A stretch of DNA of 64,000 bases, taken from assembly GCF_009728935.1 (NCBI RefSeq), contig NZ_CP034235.1, positions 2,394,001-2,458,000 on the forward strand, in the 5' to 3' direction. The number at the start of each line of letters is the position of its first letter. The first letter of the stretch is position 1. The translations under genes were made by a program, and so were the position numbers. Below are positions 17,239 through 24,828 of this stretch, piece by piece. Source of the stretch: Paenibacillus psychroresistens (lineage in GTDB: Bacteria > Bacillota > Bacilli > Paenibacillales > NBRC-103111). Under the pieces are notes generated by a model that saw only the letters and a program-made list of their open reading frames with translations, had not been told where the DNA came from and ran no database searches.

Positions 17239-17577
17239 ATGGATGTAAAAGAATATTGCCCTACAGTAGATGATGCACAGGTGCTAACCAAACGTTGGAC
17301 AGTTTTATTAATTAAGCAACTGTTAGAGGGGGCGGGGCCTCAACGCTTTTCTGAAATTAAAGGCCCATTACTCATCACCTCCAGAATTTTATCAGAGCGA
17401 CTTCGTGAATTGGAAATGGAAGAATTGATTAAACGGCTTGTTTAACCGGAAATTCCTGTTCGAATAGAATATGAGTTAACGGATAAAGGAAGAGCATTGA
17501 AACCGCTTATTCAAGAAATTGAAATATGGGCCAGAGCCTGGGTTAAACAAAAGCCAGATTGCGTGAAGATCAGATAG
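17239..17577 (+). pseudogene. HxlR-family regulator interrupted by an in-frame stop
   Basis: The frame from ATG 17239 (GAGG 8 bases upstream) encodes an HxlR/MarR-like regulator: MDVKEYCPTVDDAQVLTKRW, LLIKQLLEGAGPQRFSEIKG, ITSRILSERLRELEMEELIKRLV. A TAA stop at 17443-17445 then follows, and the same frame continues with PEIPVRIEYELTDKGRALKP, ending in a WARAW helix and a TAG at 17575-17577. The family normally has an aromatic or similar residue at the stop position (RxVYxExPVRVEY), so a single base change TAC/TAT to TAA explains it. With the stop read through, the product would be 112 residues, the normal length. The truncated 68-residue protein would lack part of the wing. HxlR genes often control the neighbouring azoreductase, here at 17740. 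Confidence 0.85.
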
Positions 17578-17717
17578 ATTCGGCAGAAAGAAGGCTGAAT
17601 CCACCTTATCAGGAAGGGTATGCTAACGGATATGCCATGCGGCTGAAATACTGGAAAGGGGGTGAGAATTGTTTCATCATGGTACTGATGAGCAACCGAA
17701 TCTTTGATGTAAACTAA
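17559..17717 (+). other. Short open frame of unknown meaning between HxlR and the azoreductase
   Basis: A 52-codon frame from TTG 17559 to TAA 17715 reads LREDQIDSAERRLNPPYQEG and ends in MVLMSNRIFDVN. It overlaps the end of the HxlR pseudogene and has no convincing ribosome binding site. It could be a gene remnant or chance; I recognise no family. Confidence 0.2.
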
Positions 17718-17739
17718 AAACAAAGGAAGGAACCGTCCA

Positions 17740-18381
17740 ATGAGCAAACTGCTAGTCATTAATGCACACCCAGAAGTGGACTCTACTTCATCATTCAGTC
17801 TAAATGTATTAAATTACTTCTTGAAAATCTATAAAGAGCATCATTCTAATGACGGGGTCATTGAACAAATTAACTTATACAATGACGTTATACCCATGAT
17901 AGACCAAACTGTTTTAAGTGCAGGGGGAAAACAAAGGAATGGAGAAGAATTAACAAGCGAGGAGCAAGAAGTAACCGGGCGTATGAACGAGGTATTACAA
18001 CAATTTAAAAGCGCCAATAAATATGTAATCGTATATCCAATGCATAACTTTAATATTCCGTCTAAATTGAAAGATTATATGGATAATATTATCATTGCAA
18101 GGGAAACATTCAAGTACACTGAAAGTGGATCAGTTGGTCTTCTTAAGGATGGACGCAGTATGGTTGTAATACAAGGTAGTGGAGCAATTTATACCAATAA
18201 TGACTGGTATACCGAAGTTGAATACTCACAAAAGTATTTGAAGTCGATGTTTAATTTTCTTGGTATTGAGGATTATGAAATACTTCGGGTTCAAGGAACC
18301 TCTATATTAGATAAAGATGAAGTCTTACAGAAAGCATATAGAGAGGCCGAAGAAGTAGCTTCAAAATTTGCATTAAAATGA
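17740..18381 (+). CDS. azoR: FMN-dependent NADH-azoreductase
   Basis: This 213-residue flavodoxin-like protein has the azoreductase signature order: LLVINAHPEVDSTSSFSLNV at the FMN phosphate-binding N-terminus, YVIVYPMHNFNIPSKLKDYM, the FKYTESGSVGLLKDGRSMVV segment and the C-terminal FLGIEDYEILRVQGT. AzoR enzymes use NADH and FMN to reduce azo dyes and quinones in the cytoplasm. Length and motifs are complete. AAGGAAGG precedes the ATG. It follows the HxlR pseudogene, the usual regulator of such genes, so its control may now be altered. Bacillus AzoR1/AzoR2 are the nearest well-known relatives. Confidence 0.9.
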   Translation: MSKLLVINAHPEVDSTSSFSLNVLNYFLKIYKEHHSNDGVIEQINLYNDVIPMIDQTVLSAGGKQRNGEELTSEEQEVTGRMNEVLQQFKSANKYVIVYPMHNFNIPSKLKDYMDNIIIARETFKYTESGSVGLLKDGRSMVVIQGSGAIYTNNDWYTEVEYSQKYLKSMFNFLGIEDYEILRVQGTSILDKDEVLQKAYREAEEVASKFALK

Positions 18382-18481
18382 CAAAATTAAATTTAAGTTG
18401 ATTAAGCGGCATGCCAAGCATGTATCTCGCAACGATCAATTCCTATAGTAGGTAAAAGAATGGATAAAGGGGAAGTTGTTG

Positions 18482-19120
18482 ATGATGAATTTAATTGCTG
18501 ATATAAAGATTCCAGATAGTAAATTAGCTGTTGAAGCTGCTGAATTATTGCGTGAGTATTGCGACGACCTTCTGTGGAACCACTCGAACCGGGTATTTTT
18601 GTTTGCGGCTATGAAGGGTAACCTGAATCAAATGAAATACGATTCTGAATTACTTTATATCAGTTCGCTTTTCCATGATATCGGTCTTACTCCCGCATTC
18701 CGAAGCACGGACAAACGCTTTGAGGTCGATGGGGCTAATGCTGCCCGCGATTTTCTTAAAAGTCGCGGAGTTCCGGAAGATTCCATTCGGCTTGTATGGG
18801 ATGCTGTTGCCCTGCATACATCCATCGGAATCGCCGAATATAAGGAAACTGAAGTGGCGCTCATGAATTTTGGCGTCGGTTATGATGTGGTCGGGAAGAA
18901 CTTCGATCTCATCTCAGCAGAAGTGCGGCAGCAAGTCGTCGAGGCTTTTCCGCGCAACCAGTTCAAACACAATATCTTGGATGCATTTTTGGAAGGCTTC
19001 AAACACAAACCGGAAACGACATACGGCACGATTAACGCCGATGTGTGCGAACTGCTTCTTCCGGGATATAAGCGCTTCAACTTTTGCGATCATGTCCTTC
19101 ATAACAAATGGGATGAGTAA
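18482..19120 (+). CDS. HD-domain phosphohydrolase, cyanamide-hydratase-like
   Basis: This soluble HD-superfamily protein of about 212 residues has the metal-binding pattern H in NHSNRVFLFA and HD in SSLFHDIGLTPAF. Further conserved stretches are FEVDGANAARDFLKSRG and AVALHTSIGIAEYKETEVAL, an order that resembles the cyanamide hydratase/Ddi2-like group. The actual substrate is unknown. The start ATG 18482 has AAGGGGA 8 bases upstream; ATG 18485 is an alternative and the open frame extends to TTG 18476. A gap of 100 bases separates it from the azoreductase, and a hairpin terminator follows. Confidence 0.8.
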   Translation: MMNLIADIKIPDSKLAVEAAELLREYCDDLLWNHSNRVFLFAAMKGNLNQMKYDSELLYISSLFHDIGLTPAFRSTDKRFEVDGANAARDFLKSRGVPEDSIRLVWDAVALHTSIGIAEYKETEVALMNFGVGYDVVGKNFDLISAEVRQQVVEAFPRNQFKHNILDAFLEGFKHKPETTYGTINADVCELLLPGYKRFNFCDHVLHNKWDE

Positions 19121-19187
19121 TTGACTTGAATGAACGGCTGCCTTTGTTCAAGTTAACGGTGATACGATAGTTCAAACGATATGTATA

Positions 19188-19278
19188 TTAAACAACTTTA
19201 TTTTAGAACCCGCCTACTAGAGAACCTAGAGAGGCGGGTTCTTCTGACTTGGGTATTATGTTTTTAAACAACTTTATT
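19188..19278. repeat. 15-base direct repeats flanking a hairpin
   Basis: TTAAACAACTTTATT occurs exactly at 19188-19202 and 19264-19278. The segment between contains an 11-base-pair perfect stem (19205-19215 with 19232-19242). This could be a small duplication or the scar of a mobile element. Confidence 0.5.
19205..19242 (+). terminator. Hairpin terminator after the HD-domain gene
   Basis: AGAACCCGCCT (19205-19215) and AGGCGGGTTCT (19232-19242) are exact complements with a 16-base loop, followed by the T-rich TCTGACTTGG. The stem is strong but the T-tract is poor. Confidence 0.6.
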
Positions 19279-19428
19279 ATCAGGCGACAGGTTTATTAGA
19301 ACTGAAGCTGAATATGAAGAAAAAGGTATAGTTGCAGCGCTTATAGATTGTTGAAGGTATTAATAGAGTAGAAATGGATTAAAAGGAGCTTGTTTAATGA
19401 AATGACTTCTAACAAGATGGAGGGTTAG

Positions 19429-19557
19429 ATGGGGGCAAACATTAGAAAGGCTCATTCAGATGAGGCGACGATACTTAGCGATATTGCCTTTAGATCTAAA
19501 GCCCATTGGGGATATGATTAGGAGTACATGGAGTTAGCTAGAAATGATTTGCATTGA
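19429..19557 (+). pseudogene. Remnant of a GNAT acetyltransferase gene
   Basis: From ATG 19429, with GGAGG 5 bases upstream, the frame reads MGANIRKAHSDEATILSDIA and FRSKAHWGYD, the typical N-terminus of a GNAT N-acetyltransferase (Ile-Arg-Lys-Ala start, ALRSKAYWGYD-like segment). TAG at 19519 interrupts it, the frame continues EYMELARNDLH, and a TGA at 19555 follows. The acetyl-CoA-binding core is absent. The region to 19690 has only short scraps, so the gene is both truncated and stopped. The ~180 bases after it hold nothing else I can identify. Confidence 0.7.
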
Positions 19558-19741
19558 AGGTGGATCAAAAGATGAAACAGTTGAAACAAGTGGAAGATCA
19601 GAAGGCAGAAAATTCGTACAATAATGGACATTAAATACAACAAAACACGGTTAGTAAAAACAAAATGGAGTTTAAATGAAAAATTGGGAATAGTAAAACT
19701 TGTGACAAAACAATTATAACTAAGAGGATGGTGTAAGTTTA

Positions 19742-20671
19742 ATGATGTTTTGGAATTGGGGTATTGGTTCCCGTGGTAGAAGAGCTAAGTCAGGTTGGTT
19801 TTCAGGCAGGCTCATTGGTATATTGCTGCTGACCGTCACTTTAATGCTGAGCTTGCCGAATACCAGTTTGGCAGTTGGTAAAGACGCTCATGGACCAGAT
19901 GTATTTATTATTCAGGGAATGCTTAAATCGCTCGGTAGTTACTCAGGAGAAATTAATGGCTACTACGATAACTTGACAGTTCAGGGGGTTAAACATTTTC
20001 AGAAAACTCATGGGCTGCCAGTTACTGGTGCGGTAGATAACCGTACGTTAAAGTCGATCCTATATTCTTATGATCATCTAAAGATGCCAACTAAGCTCCG
20101 AAGACAAGGCGGGGGCCAAGGCCAAGGCGGAGGCCAAGGCCAAGGTGGAGGCCAAGGCCAAGGCGGAGGTCAAGGCCAGGGCGGAGGTCAAGGCGGAGGC
20201 CAAGGCGGAGGCCAAGGCCAAGGTGGAGGCCAAGGCCAAGGTAGAGGACAAGGCCAGGGCGGAGGTCAAGGCGGAGGCCAAGGCCAAGGTGGAGGCCAAG
20301 GTGGAGGCCAAGGCCAAGGTCAAGGTCAAGGTCAAGGCGGAGGCATAGATCAAGGTCAAGGACAAGGCCATGGCAAAAGTGGAGGCCAAGGTCAAGGTCA
20401 AGGTCAAGGCGGAGGCATAGATCAAGGTCAAGGACAAGGCCAAGGCAAAAGTGGAGGCCAAGGTCAGGGTGAAGGTCAAGGACAAGGCAAAAGTGGAGAC
20501 CAAGGACAAGACCAAGGCGGAAACCAAGGCAAAAGCGGTGGAGGCCAGGGCCAAAACGGAGGTCAAGGGAAAAATGGAAGCAATGTTCCTGAAACGGGCA
20601 ATGGCAATGGTAACAGCAACGCACCAGGTAAAAGTAAGGGCAATGAGAATGCCCCAGGCAGCTCTGAATAA
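19742..20671 (+). CDS. Secreted peptidoglycan-binding protein with a long Gly/Gln-rich repeat tail
   Basis: This 309-residue protein has a long N-terminal signal peptide (hydrophobic core [14 protein letters not shown], likely cleavage after NTSLA). A PG_binding_1 domain follows at residues ~48-105 ([40 protein letters not shown]), a three-helix fold that attaches to peptidoglycan. From residue ~122 to ~290 the chain is nearly all Gly, Gln and a few Lys, Ser and Asp in GQGQGGG-type repeats, ending in a Gly/Asn-rich tail. It is probably a wall-attached, disordered, hydrophilic polymer; the role is unknown. The spacing from GAGG to ATG 19742 is long, so ATG 19745 is also possible. Confidence 0.75.
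   Translation: MMFWNWGIGSRGRRAKSGWFSGRLIGILLLTVTLMLSLPNTSLAVGKDAHGPDVFIIQGMLKSLGSYSGEINGYYDNLTVQGVKHFQKTHGLPVTGAVDNRTLKSILYSYDHLKMPTKLRRQGGGQGQGGGQGQGGGQGQGGGQGQGGGQGGGQGGGQGQGGGQGQGRGQGQGGGQGGGQGQGGGQGGGQGQGQGQGQGGGIDQGQGQGHGKSGGQGQGQGQGGGIDQGQGQGQGKSGGQGQGEGQGQGKSGDQGQDQGGNQGKSGGGQGQNGGQGKNGSNVPETGNGNGNSNAPGKSKGNENAPGSSE
20106..20577 (+). repeat. Tandem GGCCAAGGCGGA-type repeats encoding Gly-Gln runs
   Basis: Imperfect tandem units based on GGCCAAGG(C/T)GGAGGC and GGTCAAGGTCAA run through the 3' half of the gene at 19742. A larger unit encoding [11 protein letters not shown](H/Q)GKSGGQG is present twice. Such arrays vary in length by slippage. Confidence 0.85.
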
Positions 20672-20693
20672 AGCAAACTTTCGCTAGAAGAAC

Positions 20694-20741
20694 GGGGATG
20701 TCCTGAAACCATGGAAGTGGCCGATGGATAATCCCCTTTTT
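20694..20741 (+). terminator. Likely terminator after the repeat-protein gene
   Basis: GGGGAT (20694-20699) pairs with ATCCCC (20731-20736), followed by five T; the inner part can form a further small stem around CCATGG. Confidence 0.5.
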
Positions 20742-20776
20742 CGTAGATGCTCACTCCTCATTCATTTGAAATTTGA

Positions 20777-20965
20777 GGGGAACGTAGGTATCTTATTAAT
20801 GAGAAAAGAGCTAAATTAGTGGTTTAAGGGAACGTCAGTGTCTTATTTTGGTGAAAATGAACATAATTCAACTGAAAAGCATCAAATTAAAGAAAATAGC
20901 GCACTGACGTTCCCCAACTCGGTGAAATGGCATAGAATTACACAAATAAGGTATCTGTGTTCCCC
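20777..20965. repeat. Four-copy nested inverted repeat element
   Basis: Related ~21-base units begin GGGGAACGT: forward at 20777-20797 and 20827-20849, reverse-complement at 20893-20915 and 20945-20965. The inner pair share GGGAACGTCAGTG exactly and the outer pair agree in most positions. The arrangement is a palindrome of about 190 bases centred near 20871. It resembles a non-coding palindromic repeat element or MITE. A short open frame across it (20838-21044) is not credible as a gene. Confidence 0.8.
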
Positions 20966-21172
20966 TTCTTTTAACAAAACACCTAAAACAACAGTTTTTA
21001 TGTCATTTTTTCATTATATGATAGGAAGTATAGTAATTTTTTAGCTATTTTGACATTAGACTATCAATAATAGCGGATAAGCAATTTACTATAATAGATA
21101 TTATTTATTTTATGTTATCATTGTAATTTCCAAGCATCGTATTATACTTTATTGAAAAGCATGTACTGAGAG

Positions 21173-21730
21173 GTGTTTCCAATACAACCTATATTTGAAA
21201 CAGAAAGGTTAGTTCTAAGGCCATTTGAATTAACAGATGCAAGCAAAGTACAGGAACTCGCTGGGGATAAAGAAGTAGCTAAAACAACATTATCAATTCC
21301 ATATCCATACCCTGATGGGGCGGCTGAATCTTGGATTAGAGGTTGTAATGAGAGATCAAAAGATGGTAGCGGATTCCCTTTTGCTTTGGTTGATAAAGAC
21401 AAGCATTTATTGATAGGCTGTATGAGTATAAATGTATCCATACCACACAAAAGAGGTGAACTTGCCTATTGGTTGGGAAGACCTTTTTGGGGGAATGGTT
21501 ACGCTACTGAGGCAGCAATGTGTTTAGTTGCTTTTGGGTTTAAGGAATTGGAATTAAATAAAATATGGGCAGCTGCGATGACTAAAAATCCCGCCTCTAC
21601 CAATGTTATGAAAAAGCTTGGGATGAAATTTGAAGGAGAATTTAAAAAGCATATTTTAAAGTGGAACGAGTTTGAGGATGTAATTTATTACGGAATGACC
21701 AAAGATGATTATGACAATATGAACTTATAA
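21173..21730 (+). CDS. GNAT N-acetyltransferase, RimJ/RimL type
   Basis: This acetyltransferase of about 180 residues begins QPIFETERLVLRPFELTDAS, the standard RimJ/RimL-like N-terminus. The acetyl-CoA-binding region is GELAYWLGRPFWGNGYATEA, and the C-terminal part is NVMKKLGMKFEGEFKKHILK. It should acetylate a protein N-terminus or a small amine; the substrate is unknown. Start: the only conventional in-frame codon is GTG 21173, but this lies inside the ribosome binding site GAGAGGTG. That site points instead to ATA at 21182, 6 bases further on, exactly where homologues start. A bidirectional terminator follows. Confidence 0.85.
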   Translation: MFPIQPIFETERLVLRPFELTDASKVQELAGDKEVAKTTLSIPYPYPDGAAESWIRGCNERSKDGSGFPFALVDKDKHLLIGCMSINVSIPHKRGELAYWLGRPFWGNGYATEAAMCLVAFGFKELELNKIWAAAMTKNPASTNVMKKLGMKFEGEFKKHILKWNEFEDVIYYGMTKDDYDNMNL

Positions 21731-21773
21731 ATAAAACGGATGGCCATCCTTTTTGTTTTACTAATAAGCCAAG

Positions 21774-21811
21774 AAAAGAGGCACAGATGAAAATCCATCT
21801 GAGCCTCTTTT
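21774..21811. terminator. Bidirectional terminator
   Basis: AAAAGAGGC-A-CAGATG pairs with CATCTG-A-GCCTCTTTT around a 6-base loop, with A and T runs on both sides. It serves both the GNAT gene (plus) and the redoxin gene (minus). Confidence 0.85.
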
Positions 21812-21821
21812 ACAATACCGT

Positions 21822-22403
21822 CTAAACTAAATCGCAAGCATCGGCTGGCATCCAATGAGCATCTTTTCCATCCCATTTAACATTGCAGCCAAGTGGATTA
21901 GTCAATGGTTTGCTGATTGGCTTGCCTGCTAAGTGTTCTTCTAGTGCATTGTCTAAATCATTGATCGTAACTTTGCTGGAATCCTTGGGATTATCGACTG
22001 CTCGACCTGAGTAAACCAGGTTGCGATCTTGATCGAACACATAGTAATGTGGCGTTCTCAACGCACCGTATGCGAGAGCGACTTCCTGCGATTCGTCTCT
22101 TAAATATACCCAAGGGAATTGTTCCTTCTCCATGATAGTTACCATATGTTCGAAGGAATCCTCGGCGTATGTATTAACGCTATTTGAGTTAATTCCAACA
22201 AATTGCACACCTTGCTCTTTAAAACGATTCGCTGTTTTCCTAGTTAATTCATTTGATCCAATAACATAAGGACAGTGATTGCAAGTAAACGAGATGACGA
22301 GTACCTTAGCGTCTGCAAAATCATTCAAACTATAGGTCTTACCATCCGTTGCTGGCAATGAAAAATCAAGCGCATGATCCCCTAAAGCTAATGTAAATGA
22401 CAT
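21822..22403 (-). CDS. Thioredoxin-fold redoxin (AhpC/TSA-like)
   Basis: This cytoplasmic thioredoxin-fold protein of 193 residues has no signal peptide. It begins [20 protein letters not shown] as in peroxiredoxin/AhpC-TSA proteins. It has a CxxC motif at C41-N-H-C44 (SFTCNHCPY) and [20 protein letters not shown] before the TPHYYVFD cis-Pro loop. The CNHC motif defines the DUF899-unrelated 'redoxin domain' group often annotated as thiol-disulfide oxidoreductase. A further Cys pair lies near the C-terminus ([14 protein letters not shown]). GAGAGGAG precedes the ATG. A nested palindrome at 22435-22538 separates it from the VOC gene on the same strand. Confidence 0.88.
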   Translation of the reverse strand: MSFTLALGDHALDFSLPATDGKTYSLNDFADAKVLVISFTCNHCPYVIGSNELTRKTANRFKEQGVQFVGINSNSVNTYAEDSFEHMVTIMEKEQFPWVYLRDESQEVALAYGALRTPHYYVFDQDRNLVYSGRAVDNPKDSSKVTINDLDNALEEHLAGKPISKPLTNPLGCNVKWDGKDAHWMPADACDLV

Positions 22404-22434
22404 TAAAAATCTCCTCTCGAGTTACATTTGATTC

Positions 22435-22538
22435 ATACTGTTAACGGGCAACTTGTTTCTTTTCCATTCAAATGAAATCCGCGAGAAACCTCGCGTTTTG
22501 GTGGAATGGAATCCTTAATTGTTGCCCGTTATCAGTAT
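22435..22538. repeat. Nested ~104-base palindromic element
   Basis: The outer arms at 22435-22452 and 22521-22538 match in 17 of 18 bases (ATACTG-TAACGGGCAAC). The middle arms are TTCCATTC (22462-22469) and GAATGGAA (22504-22511), and the inner arms are CGCGAG and CTCGCG around AAAC. It sits between two minus-strand genes, two bases after the VOC stop, and has no T-run. Confidence 0.8.
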
Positions 22539-22540
22539 AA

Positions 22541-22963
22541 TTAAAGCTGATTATCGCCTGTGCTTTGGAAGAATTCGATGATTTCGCCATCTAAGCCTTT
22601 GCAAAAAGCAATAATGACCGGTGTTGGCGGGTTGTTGCTGATAACTATAGCCTTCGGTTCAACGGTTATTTCTGCACCTGCAGCCCGAGCGGCTTCAATC
22701 GCGATTGAGACATCATCCGTGCGAAAAGCCATGTGGATCATAGAGCTTTCCGGTTTAATTTCCTTAGAGCCGCCTGCAAAAATCTCAAGATAATTGCCGT
22801 CTCCAGTATCCAAGAGAACTCCGCGACCGTCGCCTTCGCCCCAGCTCAAACGTTCCTCAAAGCCAAAGCCTTCACTATAAAATTTTACCGAAGCTTCAAA
22901 ATCACGCACCTTTATCGCAATATGGTGAAAGCCTCCGCCACCGATTTTATTATTAGTTCCCAA
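22541..22963 (-). CDS. VOC-family protein (glyoxalase/dioxygenase fold)
   Basis: This 140-residue protein has the paired beta-alpha-beta-beta-beta modules of the VOC superfamily: GFHHIAIKVRDFEASVKFYS at the start, YLEIFAGG, MIHMAFRTDDVSIAIEAARA and GEIIEFFQ at the end. Candidate metal ligands are His in FHHIAIK, Glu in YLEIF, His in MIHMAF and Glu in IIEFF. The start is TTG 22963 with AAGGAGG 8 bases upstream. The specific reaction cannot be named; lyases, dioxygenases and resistance proteins share the fold. Confidence 0.85.
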   Translation of the reverse strand: MGTNNKIGGGGFHHIAIKVRDFEASVKFYSEGFGFEERLSWGEGDGRGVLLDTGDGNYLEIFAGGSKEIKPESSMIHMAFRTDDVSIAIEAARAAGAEITVEPKAIVISNNPPTPVIIAFCKGLDGEIIEFFQSTGDNQL

Positions 22964-23082
22964 TTGAATAGCCTCCTTAGGTTTTTTCTCTTTTAGAATA
23001 CATGAAATCCAACAAAAATGGTATTAGTTACCTTGAGGTAAGTGAGCTGTTATTTAAATTTTCAAAAGAAAAGTGTACACAA

Positions 23083-23124
23083 ATGAACCTAAATGAACTA
23101 ATATATAATAATATGAACCTAAAT
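23083..23124 (+). promoter_or_regulatory. Helically phased ATGAAC repeats before kduI
   Basis: ATGAACCTAAAT occurs exactly at 23083-23094 and 23113-23124, with a related ATGAACTAAT at 23093. The three starts are 10 and 20 bases apart, so they lie on one DNA face. AT-rich -10-like sequence (TATAATAAT) lies between. A likely binding site for the DeoR-type regulator encoded at 24055. Confidence 0.6.
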
Positions 23125-23143
23125 TGCTAAGGGAGCTGTCTAT

Positions 23144-23977
23144 ATGGAAATCCGTTATGCCTCACATCCAAATGAAGTTAAGAAATTTGAAACCACCCGA
23201 TTGCGTGAAGAGTTTCTCATTGAAACCTTATTCGTTCCAGATGAGCTTCAGCTAGTTTACTCTCATGTCGATCGCTTTATCACAGGTGGAGTTATCCCTT
23301 TAGCTAATGCTATTAAGCTTGAAGCAGACCCTAAGGAGATGGGAGCAGCTTATTTTCTAGAGCGTAGAGAGATCGGAATTATTAATGTCGGGGCTGTTGG
23401 TTCTATTACTGTGGATGGGATACTGCATGAAATGAAGCCAAAAGACTGTTTATATATCGGACTTGGTGTGCAAGAGGTAATTTTTGCGAGTGTAGATGCT
23501 GCAGCACCTGCTCGGTTTTATTTCAACTCGACCCCAGCTCATCACGCTTATCCTACTGTTAAAGTTGAGATTGAGAATGCGACTCCGGTTCATCTAGGCA
23601 GTCCTGCAAGCTCGAATGAACGCACGATTTATAAATATATCCATACGGCTGGTGTGAAAAGCTGTCAATTGGTCCTGGGTTTAACAATACTAAAGCCCAA
23701 TAACATGTGGAACACGATGCCTTGCCATACGCATAATCGGAGATCTGAGGTATACTTTTACTTTGACATGCCTGCGGACGGAGTTGTATTTCACCTTATG
23801 GGTGAACCTGAAGAAACGCGTCATCTAGTTGTGCGCAATGAGCAAGCGATTATCTCGCCAAGCTGGTCGATTCATAGTGGTGTGGGTACAAGCAATTATA
23901 CGTTCATTTGGGGGATGGCTGGAGAAAACCAGATTTTTGATGATATGGACGCAGTAGCTATGCAAACGTTAAAATAA
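23144..23977 (+). CDS. kduI: 5-dehydro-4-deoxy-D-glucuronate isomerase
   Basis: This 277-residue protein is a full-length cupin-fold isomerase. It begins MEIRYASHPNEVKKFETTRL and REEFLIETLF, and has the metal-binding cluster PCHTHNRRSEVYFYFDM and the end-motif YTFIWGMAGENQIFDDMD of KduI. It converts 5-keto-4-deoxyuronate, a product of pectin and other uronate lyases, to 2,5-diketo-3-deoxygluconate, the substrate of KduD encoded downstream. AAGGGAG lies 8 bases before the ATG. It is the first gene of the hexuronate operon. Confidence 0.96.
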   Translation: MEIRYASHPNEVKKFETTRLREEFLIETLFVPDELQLVYSHVDRFITGGVIPLANAIKLEADPKEMGAAYFLERREIGIINVGAVGSITVDGILHEMKPKDCLYIGLGVQEVIFASVDAAAPARFYFNSTPAHHAYPTVKVEIENATPVHLGSPASSNERTIYKYIHTAGVKSCQLVLGLTILKPNNMWNTMPCHTHNRRSEVYFYFDMPADGVVFHLMGEPEETRHLVVRNEQAIISPSWSIHSGVGTSNYTFIWGMAGENQIFDDMDAVAMQTLK

Positions 23978-24054
23978 ATTTAAATACTTGTTACTGGTTA
24001 AGGGGAAGGTTACAAGTTGCCTTTTAACAGGATAATTGAAATGGCGGTTTTCGT

Positions 24055-24828
24055 ATGAATGCAATTCGGCGCTATGAGAAGATTATGGAAGTGCTTTTGG
24101 CGAAAAAAGAAGTGACGGTGCTCGAATTAAGTGAACAGCTGCAGGTCTCAGGAAAAACAATTCGTGAGGATCTAGGCAAGCTGGAGGAGCAAAAGCTGCT
24201 CATGAGGGTGCATGGAGGTGCGATGCTAGCCCAAAGTGACCAGCTGGGAATTCTTTCTACTCGCGAGGCCAATATCAAACATAAAGCTGAGAAGATAGAG
24301 ATAGCAGCAAGAGCGCTTCAGTATATTCAGCCTGGTGATGTGATTGCTCTGGATGGTGGAAGCACGATTCTTGAGATTGCCCGGAGGTTGGATAATCAGC
24401 CTCTTACCGTCATCACCAATGATTTATACGTAATTAGCGAACTGATCGCGAAGGATCAAATTCGACTCGTTGTACCGGGCGGTTACCGTGTTCGCAATAT
24501 TCTTGCTGGAGATGAGGCAGTCGCCTCTATTCGTCGTTTAAATGTGAAAAAAGCATTTGTTTCAGCAACTGCCTTACATTTGGAGTATGGCTTATCGATT
24601 TATACGGGGGAATTGCTTGCTTTTAAGCGAGCTTTGGTTGAGTCTGCTCAAACCACTTATGCGGTCATCGATCATTATAAATTTGGTCAAAGCGCCTTGC
24701 ACACTTTTGCGAAACTATCAGATATTGATGTGATTATTACCGATGAGGGATTATCTGTTGAAACGGCCGAAGCTTATAAACAAGCTGGAACGGTGATTGA
24801 TTACAAAAGAAAAGGGAGTGCGCAATGA
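24055..24828 (+). CDS. DeoR-family transcriptional regulator of the hexuronate operon
   Basis: This 257-residue protein has an N-terminal DeoR helix-turn-helix (RYEKIMEVLLAKKEVTVLEL and LQVSGKTIREDLGKLEEQKL then RVHGGAM). The DeoR C-terminal sugar-phosphate sensor domain shows LDGGSTILEIARRL, VITNDLYVISEL and KKAFVSATALHLEYGLS. Such repressors respond to a phosphorylated sugar, here plausibly KDG-6-phosphate. It lies between kduI and kduD, and its stop overlaps the kduD start (ATGA), so it is co-transcribed. The phased ATGAAC repeats before kduI are the likely operator (inferred). Confidence 0.9.
   Translation: MNAIRRYEKIMEVLLAKKEVTVLELSEQLQVSGKTIREDLGKLEEQKLLMRVHGGAMLAQSDQLGILSTREANIKHKAEKIEIAARALQYIQPGDVIALDGGSTILEIARRLDNQPLTVITNDLYVISELIAKDQIRLVVPGGYRVRNILAGDEAVASIRRLNVKKAFVSATALHLEYGLSIYTGELLAFKRALVESAQTTYAVIDHYKFGQSALHTFAKLSDIDVIITDEGLSVETAEAYKQAGTVIDYKRKGSAQ

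Noticed and set aside
17511..17759. Minus-strand 82-codon frame over the HxlR/azoreductase gap
   Set aside because: It overlaps conserved plus-strand coding sequence of the broken HxlR gene and has no support of its own.
20106..20577. Regular repeats considered as a CRISPR array
   Set aside because: Units are short, contiguous and in frame with the protein; there are no unique spacers and no cas genes.
20078..20624. Two long minus-strand open frames (162 and 177 codons) over the repeat gene
   Set aside because: They are complements of the Gly/Gln codon repeats, have repetitive Leu/Gly composition, and lack ribosome binding sites. The plus-strand frame carries a signal peptide and a known domain.
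20838..21044. 68-codon frame across the four-copy repeat
   Set aside because: It lies inside the palindromic repeat, with no binding site and no recognisable protein pattern.
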